A stretch of DNA of 64,000 nucleotides from Paracoccus alkanivorans (GTDB lineage: Bacteria; Pseudomonadota; Alphaproteobacteria; Rhodobacterales; Rhodobacteraceae): the NCBI RefSeq assembly GCF_003697785.1, contig NZ_QOKZ01000002.1:620001-684000 (forward strand), in the 5' to 3' direction. Positions 36,995 through 47,001 of this stretch are shown in pieces. The position numbers were made by a program, and so were the translations under genes. How positions within the stretch are numbered: the stretch's first letter is position 1; every line of letters starts with the position of its first letter. The notes under the pieces are model-generated. The model was not told the origin of the DNA. It saw only the letters and a list, made by a program, of their open reading frames with translations, and ran no database searches.

Positions 36995-37717
36995 GTGTTC
37001 AAACGCCGCAAACCTCGCAGTTACGGCCAGATGGCCAGCGACATGTTCTATCCGCGGGGCGGCTGGCGCCGGGCGGGGACCTATGTGCTGCACCGGTTGC
37101 GCCGCCTGCCCGATCAGCCCCACCGCATCGGACGCGGGGTCGCGGCTGGCGTTTTCGTGTCCTTCACGCCGCTTTTCGGCCTGCATTTCGCAAGCGCGGC
37201 GGCGGTCGCGTGGCTGATCGGCGGTAATATCCTTGCCGCGCTTCTGGCGACCTTTGTCGGTAATCCGATCACCTTTCCCTTCATCGCTGTGCTGTCCGTC
37301 AGCCTCGGGCGCCAGCTTCTGGGCCTGGGCGGGGAACTGTCACCGCAGTTCATTTTCGGGGAGTTCACCCGCGCCAGTGCCGAGCTTTGGTACAATATCC
37401 TGTCGATCTTTGGGCCGAAACAGGCGCATTGGGAGAATCTGGGCGATTTCCTTTACCAGGTTTACTGGCCTTATATCGTTGGCGGGGTGATCATCGGACT
37501 GGCGGTCAGCATTGCCTCGCATTACCTGACCGTTCCCGTTATTCGCGCCTATCACCGCCGCCGCGAGAAAAAAATGGCGGCGCGAATCGCGCGGGTTCGG
37601 GCAAGCAGCGCCCCCACGGTTACGCGAGGACGCGAAGAGGCCGAAAAGGGGGGTGCCGCCCCCCGTCCTTCGGACTCCCCCCGGGATATTTCGATGAAGA
37701 AGAAAGAGCCTCAATAG
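36995..37717 (+). CDS. DUF2062 membrane protein with repeat-derived tail
   Basis: 240 residues. Three to four membrane segments around GVFVSFTPLFGLHFASAAAV, ILAALLATFVGNPITFPF and YIVGGVIIGLAVSIASHYL carry the DUF2062 signature (FTPLFGLH, GNPITFP); function unknown. It starts at GTG 36995 after GGAAAG. Residues about 219-237 (GGAAPRPSDSPRDISMKKK) are encoded by a dispersed repeat copy, so the tail looks acquired by insertion of that element. The gene overlaps the end of ghrA by seven bases. Confidence 0.85.
   Translation: MFKRRKPRSYGQMASDMFYPRGGWRRAGTYVLHRLRRLPDQPHRIGRGVAAGVFVSFTPLFGLHFASAAAVAWLIGGNILAALLATFVGNPITFPFIAVLSVSLGRQLLGLGGELSPQFIFGEFTRASAELWYNILSIFGPKQAHWENLGDFLYQVYWPYIVGGVIIGLAVSIASHYLTVPVIRAYHRRREKKMAARIARVRASSAPTVTRGREEAEKGGAAPRPSDSPRDISMKKKEPQ
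37648..37705 (+). repeat. dispersed GC-hairpin/GAAGAAG repeat, copy D, inside a coding region
   Basis: GGGGGGTGCCGCCCCCC, GTCCTTCGGAC, TCCCCCCGGGATATTT, CGATGAAGAAGAAAG: two nested hairpins and the standard tail. It lies within the last 70 bases of the DUF2062 gene and five bases from the ghrA stop on the other strand. Confidence 0.85.
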
Positions 37718-38619
37718 CCTTTCACGCGATCCACGAGATTCAGGATCGGCTGACCGGACATGGCGCGCCGCAGATTTTCGGCTACCACCGGGGCGGCGGT
37801 TTCCGGGCGGGTGTCAGCGGCGATATGCGGTGTCACGGTAATCCGGGGATGTTTCCAGAAAGGATGATCCGGGGGCAAAGGCTCGGTCCGGAACACGTCC
37901 AGCACGGCATGGCCGAGCCGGCCGAAATCGAGCGCCGCGATCAGTGCATCCTCGTCCAGCAGCGTTCCCCTGCCGGGATTGATGAGCCAGGCGCCTTCGG
38001 GCAAGCGGGCAAAGCGATCGGCATTCATCAGGCCCCGCGTGGCCGCCGTGTCGGGCAGCAGGGTGACGAGGATCTCGGCCCGCTCCAATGCCCGGTCCAG
38101 ATCGCTAGCCCCGAGAACCTCTATCCCCTCAACCGGCCTTCCCGATGCGCTCCAGCCGGTCACGGGAAAACCAATGCCCGCCAGCATGCGGCCAGTGGCA
38201 CGGCCCAGTTCACCCATGCCCAGGATGGTTATGCGCCGCTCGGACGCCAGCGGCGGGATCTGGCCGTTGCGCCAGATCCCGTCCTGCGCATAACGGTCCA
38301 TCTCCAGATGCCCGCGCATCGCCCAGCCCGTGCAATATTCCGACATGCCCTGCGCCAGTCCCGGATCGACCATGCGCGCCAAGGGCTGCGTCAACGTGGG
38401 ATTGCCGATGATGCGCTCGACCCCGGCCCAGAGGCTCTGGACAAGACGGGCGTTGCGATAGGGGGACAGGTCCTCGATCTCGCCGCCCGGCGCATAGATG
38501 ATCGCATCAAAACCCGCAGGCTCGCCTTCGCGCTTCAACTGCATCTCGGGGCAGGCAGAAACAAGCGGCGCCGACCACTCTTCCCACATGGATTCGGGCG
38601 CTGCGAACAGAACTTGCAT
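37711..38619 (-). CDS. ghrA: glyoxylate/hydroxypyruvate reductase A
   Basis: 302 residues, D-2-hydroxyacid dehydrogenase family. Reduces glyoxylate and hydroxypyruvate with NADPH. The nucleotide loop is ITILGMGELGRATGRML, catalytic residues fall in INPGRGTLLDED (Arg region), DVFRTEPLPPDHPFW (Glu) and VTPHIAADT (His). Only about 20 residues of the catalytic domain return at the C-terminus, as in GhrA. ATG 38619 follows GAGGTGATC and comes four bases after the rodA stop, so it is the last gene of the elongasome operon. Confidence 0.9.
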   Translation of the reverse strand: MQVLFAAPESMWEEWSAPLVSACPEMQLKREGEPAGFDAIIYAPGGEIEDLSPYRNARLVQSLWAGVERIIGNPTLTQPLARMVDPGLAQGMSEYCTGWAMRGHLEMDRYAQDGIWRNGQIPPLASERRITILGMGELGRATGRMLAGIGFPVTGWSASGRPVEGIEVLGASDLDRALERAEILVTLLPDTAATRGLMNADRFARLPEGAWLINPGRGTLLDEDALIAALDFGRLGHAVLDVFRTEPLPPDHPFWKHPRITVTPHIAADTRPETAAPVVAENLRRAMSGQPILNLVDRVKGY

Positions 38620-38623
38620 CGGA

Positions 38624-39763
38624 TCACCTCGGTTTATGGACATGTGCGGACTGGACCATGCCAAAGCCCAGCATCAGGATCATCATAGCGGTCCCGCCAT
38701 AGCTGACCAGAGGCAGGGGCGAGCCGACCACCGGCAGCATGCCCATGACCATGCCCATGTTAATCGCGAAATAGACGAAGAAGGTGCCGCCGATCCCGAT
38801 GGTCAGCAGCGAACCGAAACGGTCGCGATTGCCGAGTGCCGAGAACAGGCAAAAGCCGATGATCAGCGTATAAAGCACCAGAAGCGAACCGGCCCCGACA
38901 AATCCGAACTCCTCGGCAAGCACCGTAAAGATGAAATCGGTGTGTTTCTCGGGCAGGAAGTTCAGGCGCGATTGCGTGCCCTGCATGAAGCCCCTGCCCG
39001 ACCAGCCGCCAGAGCCAAGGGCGATCTGCGCCTGCGTGATGTTGTAGCCCGCCCCGAGAGGATCGACCGAAGGATCCAGAAAGGTGTCGATCCGGCGATA
39101 CTGGTAATCCTTGAGCAACTGCCATTCGGTGTCGCGACTCTCAAGAACCGTCGTGACAAGTGCCACGGCCAACAGGATCACGGCGGCGAAATACCACAGC
39201 GATACTCCGGCCGCGAACATCACGATCGCCCCCCCGGTGATCAGCATGATCGATGTTCCGAGGTCGGGCTGCATCAGCACCAGACCGGTCGGCGTCAGGA
39301 TCAGGATCACCGGGACCAGCACCCATAGCGGATGCGAAGTCTTCTTGACATCAAGCCAGTCGTAATAGGCCGCAAGAACCAGAACCAGGGCGACTTTCAT
39401 CAATTCCGACGGCTGGAGTTGAACCGGGCCGATATCGATCCAGCGCTGCGCGCCCATCCCGATGTCACCGATCAGCTCGACCGCGATCAGCAGCAGCAGG
39501 CACAGGACATAACCGAACACCGACACGCCGCGCCAGAACCACATCGGCACGAAAGCCAGGGCGATCATCGCGACAAGCCCCACAACATAGCGGTACATCT
39601 GCGGCTTGGCCCAGATGTCGGTATCCCCCCCCGCCACCGAATAGAGCATCACGAAACCATAGCAGGCCACGGCGGAAAGCAGGAAGACAAGCGGCCAGTT
39701 CAGATACAGGATCTTGCGCCAACCTGCGGGAGTCTGGGCAACCTGATAGTCGAGATAGGCCAT
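38624..39763 (-). CDS. rodA: rod-shape SEDS glycosyltransferase RodA
   Basis: 379 residues, ten membrane helices. Polymerises glycan strands together with PBP2 during cell elongation. The long periplasmic loop with WQLLKDYQYRRIDTFLDP, followed by ALGSGGWSGRGFMQGTQ and LPEKHTDFIFTVLAEEFG, is characteristic; the catalytic aspartate of SEDS proteins is in KHTDFIF. PLVSYGGT lies near the end. It starts nine bases after mrdA. Also named mrdB. Confidence 0.95.
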   Translation of the reverse strand: MAYLDYQVAQTPAGWRKILYLNWPLVFLLSAVACYGFVMLYSVAGGDTDIWAKPQMYRYVVGLVAMIALAFVPMWFWRGVSVFGYVLCLLLLIAVELIGDIGMGAQRWIDIGPVQLQPSELMKVALVLVLAAYYDWLDVKKTSHPLWVLVPVILILTPTGLVLMQPDLGTSIMLITGGAIVMFAAGVSLWYFAAVILLAVALVTTVLESRDTEWQLLKDYQYRRIDTFLDPSVDPLGAGYNITQAQIALGSGGWSGRGFMQGTQSRLNFLPEKHTDFIFTVLAEEFGFVGAGSLLVLYTLIIGFCLFSALGNRDRFGSLLTIGIGGTFFVYFAINMGMVMGMLPVVGSPLPLVSYGGTAMMILMLGFGMVQSAHVHKPR

Positions 39764-39772
39764 CCTGTCCCC

Positions 39773-41722
39773 TCAGGCCTGCGACGACCGGCCGGATTTG
39801 GGCGGCTCGGGCGTATAAAGCTTCATCATCTTGTGCCGGGCCTCCATCTCGGCCCTTTGCGCCTCGGGAACGGAATCGAGCGGTGGCAATCCCCCCGCCA
39901 GCGCGTAAAGCAGGATGTCGCGGGCGATCGGGGCCGCAACCGTCGAGCCGCCGCCGCCATGCTCGACCACCACCGAGACCGCGAAACGGGGTTGCTCATA
40001 CGGCGCAAAGCAGACGAACAACGCGTGATCGCGCCTTTCCCATGGCAGCTGTTCATTCGAAACCACGCCACGGGCGCGCTCGGCCGCGGTGATATTGCGC
40101 ACCTGGCTGGTGCCGGTCTTGCCGGCCATGCGCCATTCCTCGGCAATGATCCGCGAACTGCGTGCCGTGCCGCGCGCGGAATTCATCACCGCGTCCATTC
40201 CCGCCCGGACCTGCTGCAAGTTCCGGGGATCGAAGCCCAGATCGGGGAATTCCTCACTCAGTTGCGGCACACCGTCGATGGCACGCACCAATCGCGGCGA
40301 GATCAGCCTGCCCGAGGCGACCCGCGCGGTCATCACCGCGAGTTGCATCGGCGAGGCCAGGACGAAGCCCTGCCCGATCGAGGCGTTCAGGCTGTCGCCG
40401 ATCTGCCATTCCTGATCGTATCTTTCGCGTTTCCAGGCGCGGTCGGGCGCGATGCCTTGGGCGATGGCCGACATCGGCAGGTCGTGCCTCACGCCAATGC
40501 CCAGCTTGCGCGCCATCTCGGCGATGCGGTCAATGCCGACACGCTGCGCCAGTTCGTAATAGTAGACGTCGCAACTTTGTTCGAGGCTCTGGATCGCGTC
40601 CATCTGGCCATGCCCGCCACGCCGCCAGCAGTGGAAACGCCGCCCCCCCACCTCGACATATCCGGGGCAGTAGAAACTGGAGCCACCATTGATGACACCC
40701 GCTTCGAGCCCTGCCATCAGCGTGACCAGCTTGAAGGTCGAGCCGGGCGGGTAGACCCCCTGAACCGTCTTGTCGGCGAGAGGCCGGTGGTTATGCTCCA
40801 TCAGCGAGCGGTAATCGGGGCCGGAAATACCGCGCACGAACTTGTTCGGATCGAAGCTGGGCGTGGAGCAGGAGCACAGCACCTCGCCGGTCTGGACATC
40901 GAGGACCACCGCGGCCGCACTTTCCGTTCCCATTCGCTGCGCCGCGTAATTCTGTAGCCCCGCATCGATGGTCAGTTGCACCGTGGCGCCCTGCTGGCCC
41001 TCTTTCCGGCTGAGTTCGCGCATCTCGCGCCCGGCGCTGTTGACCTCGACCCGGCGCTCTCCCGCCGTGCCGCGCAGTTCCGTCTCCATCTTGGCCTCGA
41101 CACCGACCTTGCCAAGCTGGAACTCGGGCAGCATCAGCACCGGATCTGGATTCTCGATCTTTGACAGGTCGTAATCCGAAACCGGTCCTACATAGCCAAG
41201 CACATGCGCCAAATCATGGGATCGCGGATAGACGCGCGACAGGCCGGATTCCGGCGTCACCCCGGGCAAGGCGGGCGCATTGACCGCGATAGAACTGAAC
41301 TGCTCCCAGCTCAGGCGATCCGCGAGCACGATGGGGGTAATCGCGGATCGCCGGGAAAACTCGTCCAGCAATTCCGCCATCCGCGCATCATTGATCGGGA
41401 TCAGTCGCGACAGGTGGCGCAGAACCGCTTCGACATCTCCGCCCGCCTCTTCGCGGGTCAGGGTGACACGGTAATTCTGTTCATTACCCGCAATGACGGC
41501 TCCCGTGCGGTCATGGATCAGCCCCCGGGCGGGCGGCAGCAAGCGAATCTTGATGGAGTTGCCGTCCGACAACATCCGGTATTCGTCGGCATGTTCAAGC
41601 TGCATGGTTCGCAGCCGCAATCCCAGGGCCATGGCTATGCCAAGCTGGACACCGCCAAGCATCAGACCCCGCCGCCCCAGCATGCGGCTGCTTTCCATGA
41701 CTTCGCGCGGCGATTTCTTCAT
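39773..41722 (-). CDS. mrdA: penicillin-binding protein 2
   Basis: 649 residues. Elongation-specific transpeptidase. One N-terminal membrane helix (GLMLGGVQLGIAMALGL) anchors it, a dimerisation/pedestal domain follows, then the transpeptidase domain with PPGSTFKLVT (nucleophile serine and lysine), QSCDVYYYELA (SxD) and MAGKTGTSQV (KTG). A disordered tail ends PKSGRSSQA. ATG 41722 overlaps the mreD stop (ATGA). The cysteine beside the SxD motif and one in FHCWRRGGHG are also found in other Gram-negative PBP2 proteins. Confidence 0.95.
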   Translation of the reverse strand: MKKSPREVMESSRMLGRRGLMLGGVQLGIAMALGLRLRTMQLEHADEYRMLSDGNSIKIRLLPPARGLIHDRTGAVIAGNEQNYRVTLTREEAGGDVEAVLRHLSRLIPINDARMAELLDEFSRRSAITPIVLADRLSWEQFSSIAVNAPALPGVTPESGLSRVYPRSHDLAHVLGYVGPVSDYDLSKIENPDPVLMLPEFQLGKVGVEAKMETELRGTAGERRVEVNSAGREMRELSRKEGQQGATVQLTIDAGLQNYAAQRMGTESAAAVVLDVQTGEVLCSCSTPSFDPNKFVRGISGPDYRSLMEHNHRPLADKTVQGVYPPGSTFKLVTLMAGLEAGVINGGSSFYCPGYVEVGGRRFHCWRRGGHGQMDAIQSLEQSCDVYYYELAQRVGIDRIAEMARKLGIGVRHDLPMSAIAQGIAPDRAWKRERYDQEWQIGDSLNASIGQGFVLASPMQLAVMTARVASGRLISPRLVRAIDGVPQLSEEFPDLGFDPRNLQQVRAGMDAVMNSARGTARSSRIIAEEWRMAGKTGTSQVRNITAAERARGVVSNEQLPWERRDHALFVCFAPYEQPRFAVSVVVEHGGGGSTVAAPIARDILLYALAGGLPPLDSVPEAQRAEMEARHKMMKLYTPEPPKSGRSSQA

Positions 41723-42258
41723 CGGCTGTATCTCATCATCTCGGCCTCTGCCGGGCTGATCCTGCGCAACCCGATCAGCCAGCGCGCGGCAAGGACGACC
41801 AGCGGATAAAAGCCCACGGTCGAGATATATTGCAGGAGCACGTTCCCGAATGCAGGCACAGGCAACAGGAATAGAAACTGCACCATCCGATAGCCCAGCA
41901 TCATGACGCCCATGAGGATCGAGACCCGCAGCCATTCAATCATAAACGGCTGATCGCGCCAACGGTTCTCGCGCGAGCGGGCGAATTCGCTGCCGATCAG
42001 GACGATGGCAGCCCAGAGACCCGGCGGCCGCAACAGCAGGACATCCTCCAGCAGGAACAACCCGGCGATCATCGGGGCGGCAAGCTGATCCGGGCGGCGC
42101 AAGAGCCATACGAACAGCAGGCAAAGCGCCAGATCCGGGCCGGGCCGGCCAATATGGCCGGTCCAGAGCGGCAAAAGCCGCGCAAACAGGATCAGTGCCT
42201 GGCAGAGAATGAAAAGACCCGCACCGAGAAGGACCTGTCTTCGCACATTCTCGATCAC
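41719..42258 (-). CDS. mreD: rod shape-determining protein MreD
   Basis: 179 residues, about five membrane helices (LLGAGLFILCQALILFARLL; MIAGLFLLEDVLLL). It is poorly conserved in sequence, so the call rests on position between mreC and mrdA, size, and the GPDLALCLLFVWLLRRPDQL segment, which matches the MreD pattern. Start and stop overlap both neighbours by four bases. Confidence 0.88.
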   Translation of the reverse strand: MIENVRRQVLLGAGLFILCQALILFARLLPLWTGHIGRPGPDLALCLLFVWLLRRPDQLAAPMIAGLFLLEDVLLLRPPGLWAAIVLIGSEFARSRENRWRDQPFMIEWLRVSILMGVMMLGYRMVQFLFLLPVPAFGNVLLQYISTVGFYPLVVLAARWLIGLRRISPAEAEMMRYSR

Positions 42259-43199
42259 TGCGATGACCCGCTCAAAAGGGCCTCGGCGCCCCGATCGGCT
42301 TCGAAAAACTCCTCGGGCAGCGGCGGGCCTATCAGGTCATGCTCCTCCGCCTCCGGCACAATCAGCGCCCCGGCATCGGTCAACTGCTCCTCGGGATGAG
42401 CGCGCAGCACGCGCAGGAATTCCAGCCGCCCGTAATCGGCCGCCAATCGCAGCCTTGTCCGGCCATCCGCACCCTCGGCAACATGCCCGACCAGAAGCCC
42501 GGACGGAAAGACGCCACCATCTCCGGAGGTGACGACACGATCCCCGGCGCGCACATTGTCCGGGGTCTCGATGAACTCAAGCAGGGGATAGGCGCTGTTA
42601 TCTCCGGTCAACAGAGCACGTATGCCCGAAGGCTGGATGGTGACCGGCACCCGCGAGGAAGGATCGGTCAGCAGCACGACACGGCTGGTGCGCTGGCCGA
42701 CGCCAGAAATCCGCCCCACCAGACCCAGGCCATCCATTGTCGCCCAGCCATCGACGATGCCATCGCGGGCACCGACATTGAGCAGGACCGACTGACGGAA
42801 GGCCGTGCCCGAATCCACCATGACCACGCCGGTCACGCTGGTCAGCGCAGGGTCGATGCGAACATCGTTCAGCGCCGAAAGCTTGGAGTTTTCCTCCTGC
42901 AGCCTGACGGCCGCCTCCTTCCATTCGGCGGCCTTCCGCAACTCCCGGCGAAGCTCCTGATTTTGTTCATAGAGCCTTGCATAAGACTGAAAGCCCGCGA
43001 TCATCTCGCTGATCTGCGTGACCGGGGCCATCGCCCATTCGAAACTGGGCACAACCCGGTCGATCACCGCCGTACGCATCTTTTCGGCGCGCGGGCTGTC
43101 GATTCGCCAGAACAGGAACAGCCCGGCCAATGCAATCGCCAGCAGCGCGATGAGGACGCGGCGGATCGGCGTGGCGAAATCTGGTCCCTTGCGCGCCAT
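42255..43199 (-). CDS. mreC: rod shape-determining protein MreC
   Basis: 314 residues. A membrane helix at about 11-31 (VLIALLAIALAGLFLFW), a coiled coil (about 75-110, ARLYEQNQELRRELRKAAEW), and two periplasmic beta domains with VVMVDSGTAFRQSVLLNVG and GLVGRISGVGQRTSRVVLLTD. It bridges the membrane parts of the elongasome with PBP2. It starts 23 bases after the mreB stop and its own stop overlaps the mreD start. Confidence 0.95.
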   Translation of the reverse strand: MARKGPDFATPIRRVLIALLAIALAGLFLFWRIDSPRAEKMRTAVIDRVVPSFEWAMAPVTQISEMIAGFQSYARLYEQNQELRRELRKAAEWKEAAVRLQEENSKLSALNDVRIDPALTSVTGVVMVDSGTAFRQSVLLNVGARDGIVDGWATMDGLGLVGRISGVGQRTSRVVLLTDPSSRVPVTIQPSGIRALLTGDNSAYPLLEFIETPDNVRAGDRVVTSGDGGVFPSGLLVGHVAEGADGRTRLRLAADYGRLEFLRVLRAHPEEQLTDAGALIVPEAEEHDLIGPPLPEEFFEADRGAEALLSGSSQ

Positions 43200-43222
43200 T
43201 CAGCGCCTCCGCGCGGTTGGTC

Positions 43223-44368
<1,146 letters not shown>

Positions 44369-44524
44369 CTAACACCGTTGACGAAAGCCCCTGTCGAGAG
44401 GCTCCGCGTATACCGGCTGGCAGGACTGCACGAAAGCCGGATATGCGCCCGTCACGGCGCAATCAGCATGAAAAGGGCTAACAAACCGTTAAGCAAGGCG
44501 ATGGAATCGCATTTTCGAAGGAAC

Positions 44525-44547
44525 GGAGCCCGGACCAGCCGGGCCCC
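44525..44547 (-). terminator. hairpin after leuA
   Basis: On the minus strand GGGGCCCGG-CTGGT-CCGGGCTCC, a nine-pair stem with one G-U pair, 15 bases after the leuA stop. The following GTTCC is not a real T-tract. Confidence 0.45.
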
Positions 44548-44562
44548 ACCGATGATATCCGG

Positions 44563-46125
44563 TCAATGCGAATACATGCTGATCTGTTTCGCGTCGCTGT
44601 CCTTGCCGGTCTTTTCGCGCCGCACGATCAGCCGGTTCAACGCCCCGACATAGGCCTTGACCGAGGCCAGGATCGTGTCGGTATCGGATGACTGGCCGGT
44701 GACGATGCGGCCATCCTCCTCCATCCGGACGCTGACCGTGGCCTGGGCATCCGTGCCCTCGGTCACCGCGTGGACCTGATAGAGCTGCAGTTCCGCGTCA
44801 TGCGGGAAAATCTTCTTCACCGCATTGAAGCAGGCATCCACGGGGCCGTCGCCGGTGGAATGCACGGATTTCTCCTCGCCCCCCACGATCATGGTCAGGT
44901 CTGCGGATTGTCCGTCGCTGCCGCAGATCACCCGCAGATGCTTGACCTGCAGGTAATCGTCGCCGGTATTGGCGGCGGCATCCTGCACCAGCGCGACGAT
45001 ATCATCGTCATAGACTTCTTTCTTTCGATCGGCCAAGGCCTTGAAACGCACGAAGATATCCTTGAGCTGGTTGTCCCCGACCTCGTAGCCCAGATCGGCC
45101 AGCTTGGCGCGCAGGGCGGCGCGGCCGGAATGCTTGCCCATGGCGATGTTGTTCTCGTTCAGCCCGATATCGGCGGGCTTCATGATCTCGAATGTCTCGA
45201 CATTCTTCAGCACACCGTCCTGGTGGATGCCGGATTCATGCAGGAAGGCGTTCTTGCCGACGATGGCCTTGTTGAACTGCACCGGGAAACCCGAGACCTG
45301 GGCCACCCGGCGCGACAGCCCCATGATCCTGGTGGTGTCGATGCCAGTGCTGAAGGGCATGATGTCGTTGCGCACCCGCATCGCCATGACCACTTCTTCC
45401 AGCGCGGTGTTGCCCGCCCGCTCGCCCAGCCCGTTGATCGTGCACTCGATCTGCCGCGCGCCGGCCTCCACCGCAGCCAGCGAATTCGCCGTCGCCATGC
45501 CCAGGTCGTTATGGCAGTGGGTCGCGAAAATCACCTCGTCGGCGCCCGGCACCCGTTCCAGCAGCATGCGGATCAGTTCGGCGCTTTCGCGCGGCGCGGT
45601 ATAGCCCACCGTATCGGGAATATTGATCGTGCTCGCCCCGCATTTGATGGCGATCTCGACCACCCGGCACAGGTAGTCATGCTCGGTCCTTGTCGCATCC
45701 ATCGGCGACCATTGCACATTGTCGCACAGGTTGCGGGCATGGGTCACGGTCTGCTCGATCCGTTCGGCCATCTGGTCCATATCCAGGTTGGGGATCGCGC
45801 GATGCAGCGGCGAGGTGCCGATGAAGGTGTGGATGCGTGGCTGCTTCGCGTGCCTGATCGCCTCCCAGCAGCGGTCGATATCCGGGATCTGGGCGCGGGC
45901 GAGGCCGCAGATCACGCTGTTTCTCGATTGTTTGGCGATCTCGCTCACAGCGGCGAAATCGCCCTCGGAGGCGATGGGGAAGCCTGCCTCGATGATATCC
46001 ACATTCATCTCGTCCAGCATCTGGGCGATTTCCAGCTTTTCGGCATGGCTCATCGTGGCACCCGGCGATTGCTCGCCATCGCGCAGGGTGGTGTCAAAGA
46101 TGTATACGCGGTTCTGGTCAGTCAT
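44563..46125 (-). CDS. leuA: 2-isopropylmalate synthase
   Basis: 520 residues. Condenses acetyl-CoA with 2-oxoisovalerate, the first step of leucine synthesis, and is usually inhibited by leucine. [16 protein letters not shown] at the start and [21 protein letters not shown] (metal histidines) mark the TIM barrel; the C-terminal regulatory domain begins around residue 390 ([15 protein letters not shown]). No other leu gene is nearby. Upstream lies a leucine-rich leader peptide with alternative hairpins, pointing to attenuation control. Confidence 0.97.
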   Translation of the reverse strand: MTDQNRVYIFDTTLRDGEQSPGATMSHAEKLEIAQMLDEMNVDIIEAGFPIASEGDFAAVSEIAKQSRNSVICGLARAQIPDIDRCWEAIRHAKQPRIHTFIGTSPLHRAIPNLDMDQMAERIEQTVTHARNLCDNVQWSPMDATRTEHDYLCRVVEIAIKCGASTINIPDTVGYTAPRESAELIRMLLERVPGADEVIFATHCHNDLGMATANSLAAVEAGARQIECTINGLGERAGNTALEEVVMAMRVRNDIMPFSTGIDTTRIMGLSRRVAQVSGFPVQFNKAIVGKNAFLHESGIHQDGVLKNVETFEIMKPADIGLNENNIAMGKHSGRAALRAKLADLGYEVGDNQLKDIFVRFKALADRKKEVYDDDIVALVQDAAANTGDDYLQVKHLRVICGSDGQSADLTMIVGGEEKSVHSTGDGPVDACFNAVKKIFPHDAELQLYQVHAVTEGTDAQATVSVRMEEDGRIVTGQSSDTDTILASVKAYVGALNRLIVRREKTGKDSDAKQISMYSH

Positions 46126-46169
46126 CTGGTCGTCTTTCTTACACTCATGTGAGGGGTTTGTGCGCGCGC

Positions 46170-46216
46170 CCCGGGCACTGACCTGACTGAGCGGCGGCCC
46201 GGGAAGACCCGCTCAG
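46170..46216 (-). promoter_or_regulatory. mutually exclusive hairpins of the leuA leader (attenuator)
   Basis: Hairpin 1 pairs CTGAGCGG (46216-46209) with CCGCTCAG (46194-46187); its 5' arm overlaps the leader stop codon. Its loop contains CCCGGGC (46203-46197), which can instead pair with GCCCGGG (46176-46170) to make hairpin 2. A ribosome at the stop codon would block hairpin 1 and favour hairpin 2. No U-tract follows hairpin 2, so whether it ends transcription by itself or works through Rho is open. Confidence 0.6.
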
Positions 46217-46302
46217 CGCAGCGTAAGAAGAAGCAGACCACGGAGATTCACGGCCAGAAGCGCGCCAAAGGGCGCGGTAGTGGCGGTGGCGATATGTCGC
46301 AT
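46213..46302 (-). CDS. leuL: leuA leader peptide
   Basis: 29 codons from ATG 46302 (or 32 from ATG 46311), ending LRGLLLLTLR. Eight of the last 15 residues are leucine, four in a row (codons CTG CTT CTT CTT), directly before the stop. It sits 87 bases upstream of the leuA ATG on the same strand. This is the classic form of an attenuation leader in which ribosomes stall when charged leucyl-tRNA is scarce. No good Shine-Dalgarno site is seen. Confidence 0.75.
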   Translation of the reverse strand: MRHIATATTAPFGALLAVNLRGLLLLTLR

Positions 46303-46547
46303 CCGAGTCATGTGGCGGAATATGCCGCCCATGATCCGGCTTGAAAAGGGAAAAATCGTATCCGTTGCGCCGATCCTTTCACCGGATGCCCGGCACACCG
46401 GACGAAACCCGCCTTTTTTCCTGACCGGACAAGGCCATGACTGCGCAACATTACGCATGCGTCATATTTTTTGCTGGCCCCATGCCTCCCTGCACGCCTA
46501 TCCTCGATCCATCAATAATAATGATAAACATCATCAAGGAGGAAGAA

Positions 46548-46982
46548 ATGTCCCGGAAAATCGTCGTCGGTTTCGACGGCAGCGAAGCATCGCATCGTGC
46601 GCTGGACTTCGCGACTACCCGCGCCAAGGCGCAGGGTGACAGCATTGTCATCGCCCATGTGCTGGAGTGGTCTCCCTACAGCTTCCTGACCCCGAACGAG
46701 TTGGAGGAACGGCACAAGCGCCGGCAGGAGGAATTGACCCGGGCGGAAACGGCGATTCTCGCCCCGGTAACGGCCAAGGTCGAGGCGGCGGGCGTGCCTG
46801 TCTCGACGGTGCTGAAATACGGCCATATCGCCGAAACGCTGGTCCAGATCGCCAAGGACGAGGATGCCGCGCTGATCATGATCGGGCGGATGGGGCATTC
46901 GGGCCTGTCATCGCGCATCTTTGGTTCCGTCGCGGGCACATTGGCGCAAGTCGCGCCGGTACCGGTAACCATTGTCCCCTGA
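46548..46982 (+). CDS. universal stress protein, UspA family
   Basis: 144 residues. Begins MSRKIVVGFDGSEASHRALD and ends with the ATP-binding signature GRMGHSGLSSRIFGSVAGTL (G-2x-G-9x-G-S form), then APVPVTIVP. Role: stress or starvation survival; partner unknown. ATG 46548 has the best ribosome-binding site in the window (AAGGAGG). It is followed 19 bases later by the alanine symporter gene, so the two are probably co-transcribed. The upstream A/T-rich patch has a TGAT-N4-ATCA dyad. Confidence 0.92.
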   Translation: MSRKIVVGFDGSEASHRALDFATTRAKAQGDSIVIAHVLEWSPYSFLTPNELEERHKRRQEELTRAETAILAPVTAKVEAAGVPVSTVLKYGHIAETLVQIAKDEDAALIMIGRMGHSGLSSRIFGSVAGTLAQVAPVPVTIVP

Positions 46983-47001
46983 ACGCCAAGGAGTATTCAT
47001 C

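Noticed and set aside
38693..40957. Long plus-strand frames opposite rodA and mrdA
   Set aside because: Histidine/Arg/Gln-rich antisense translations without any domain.
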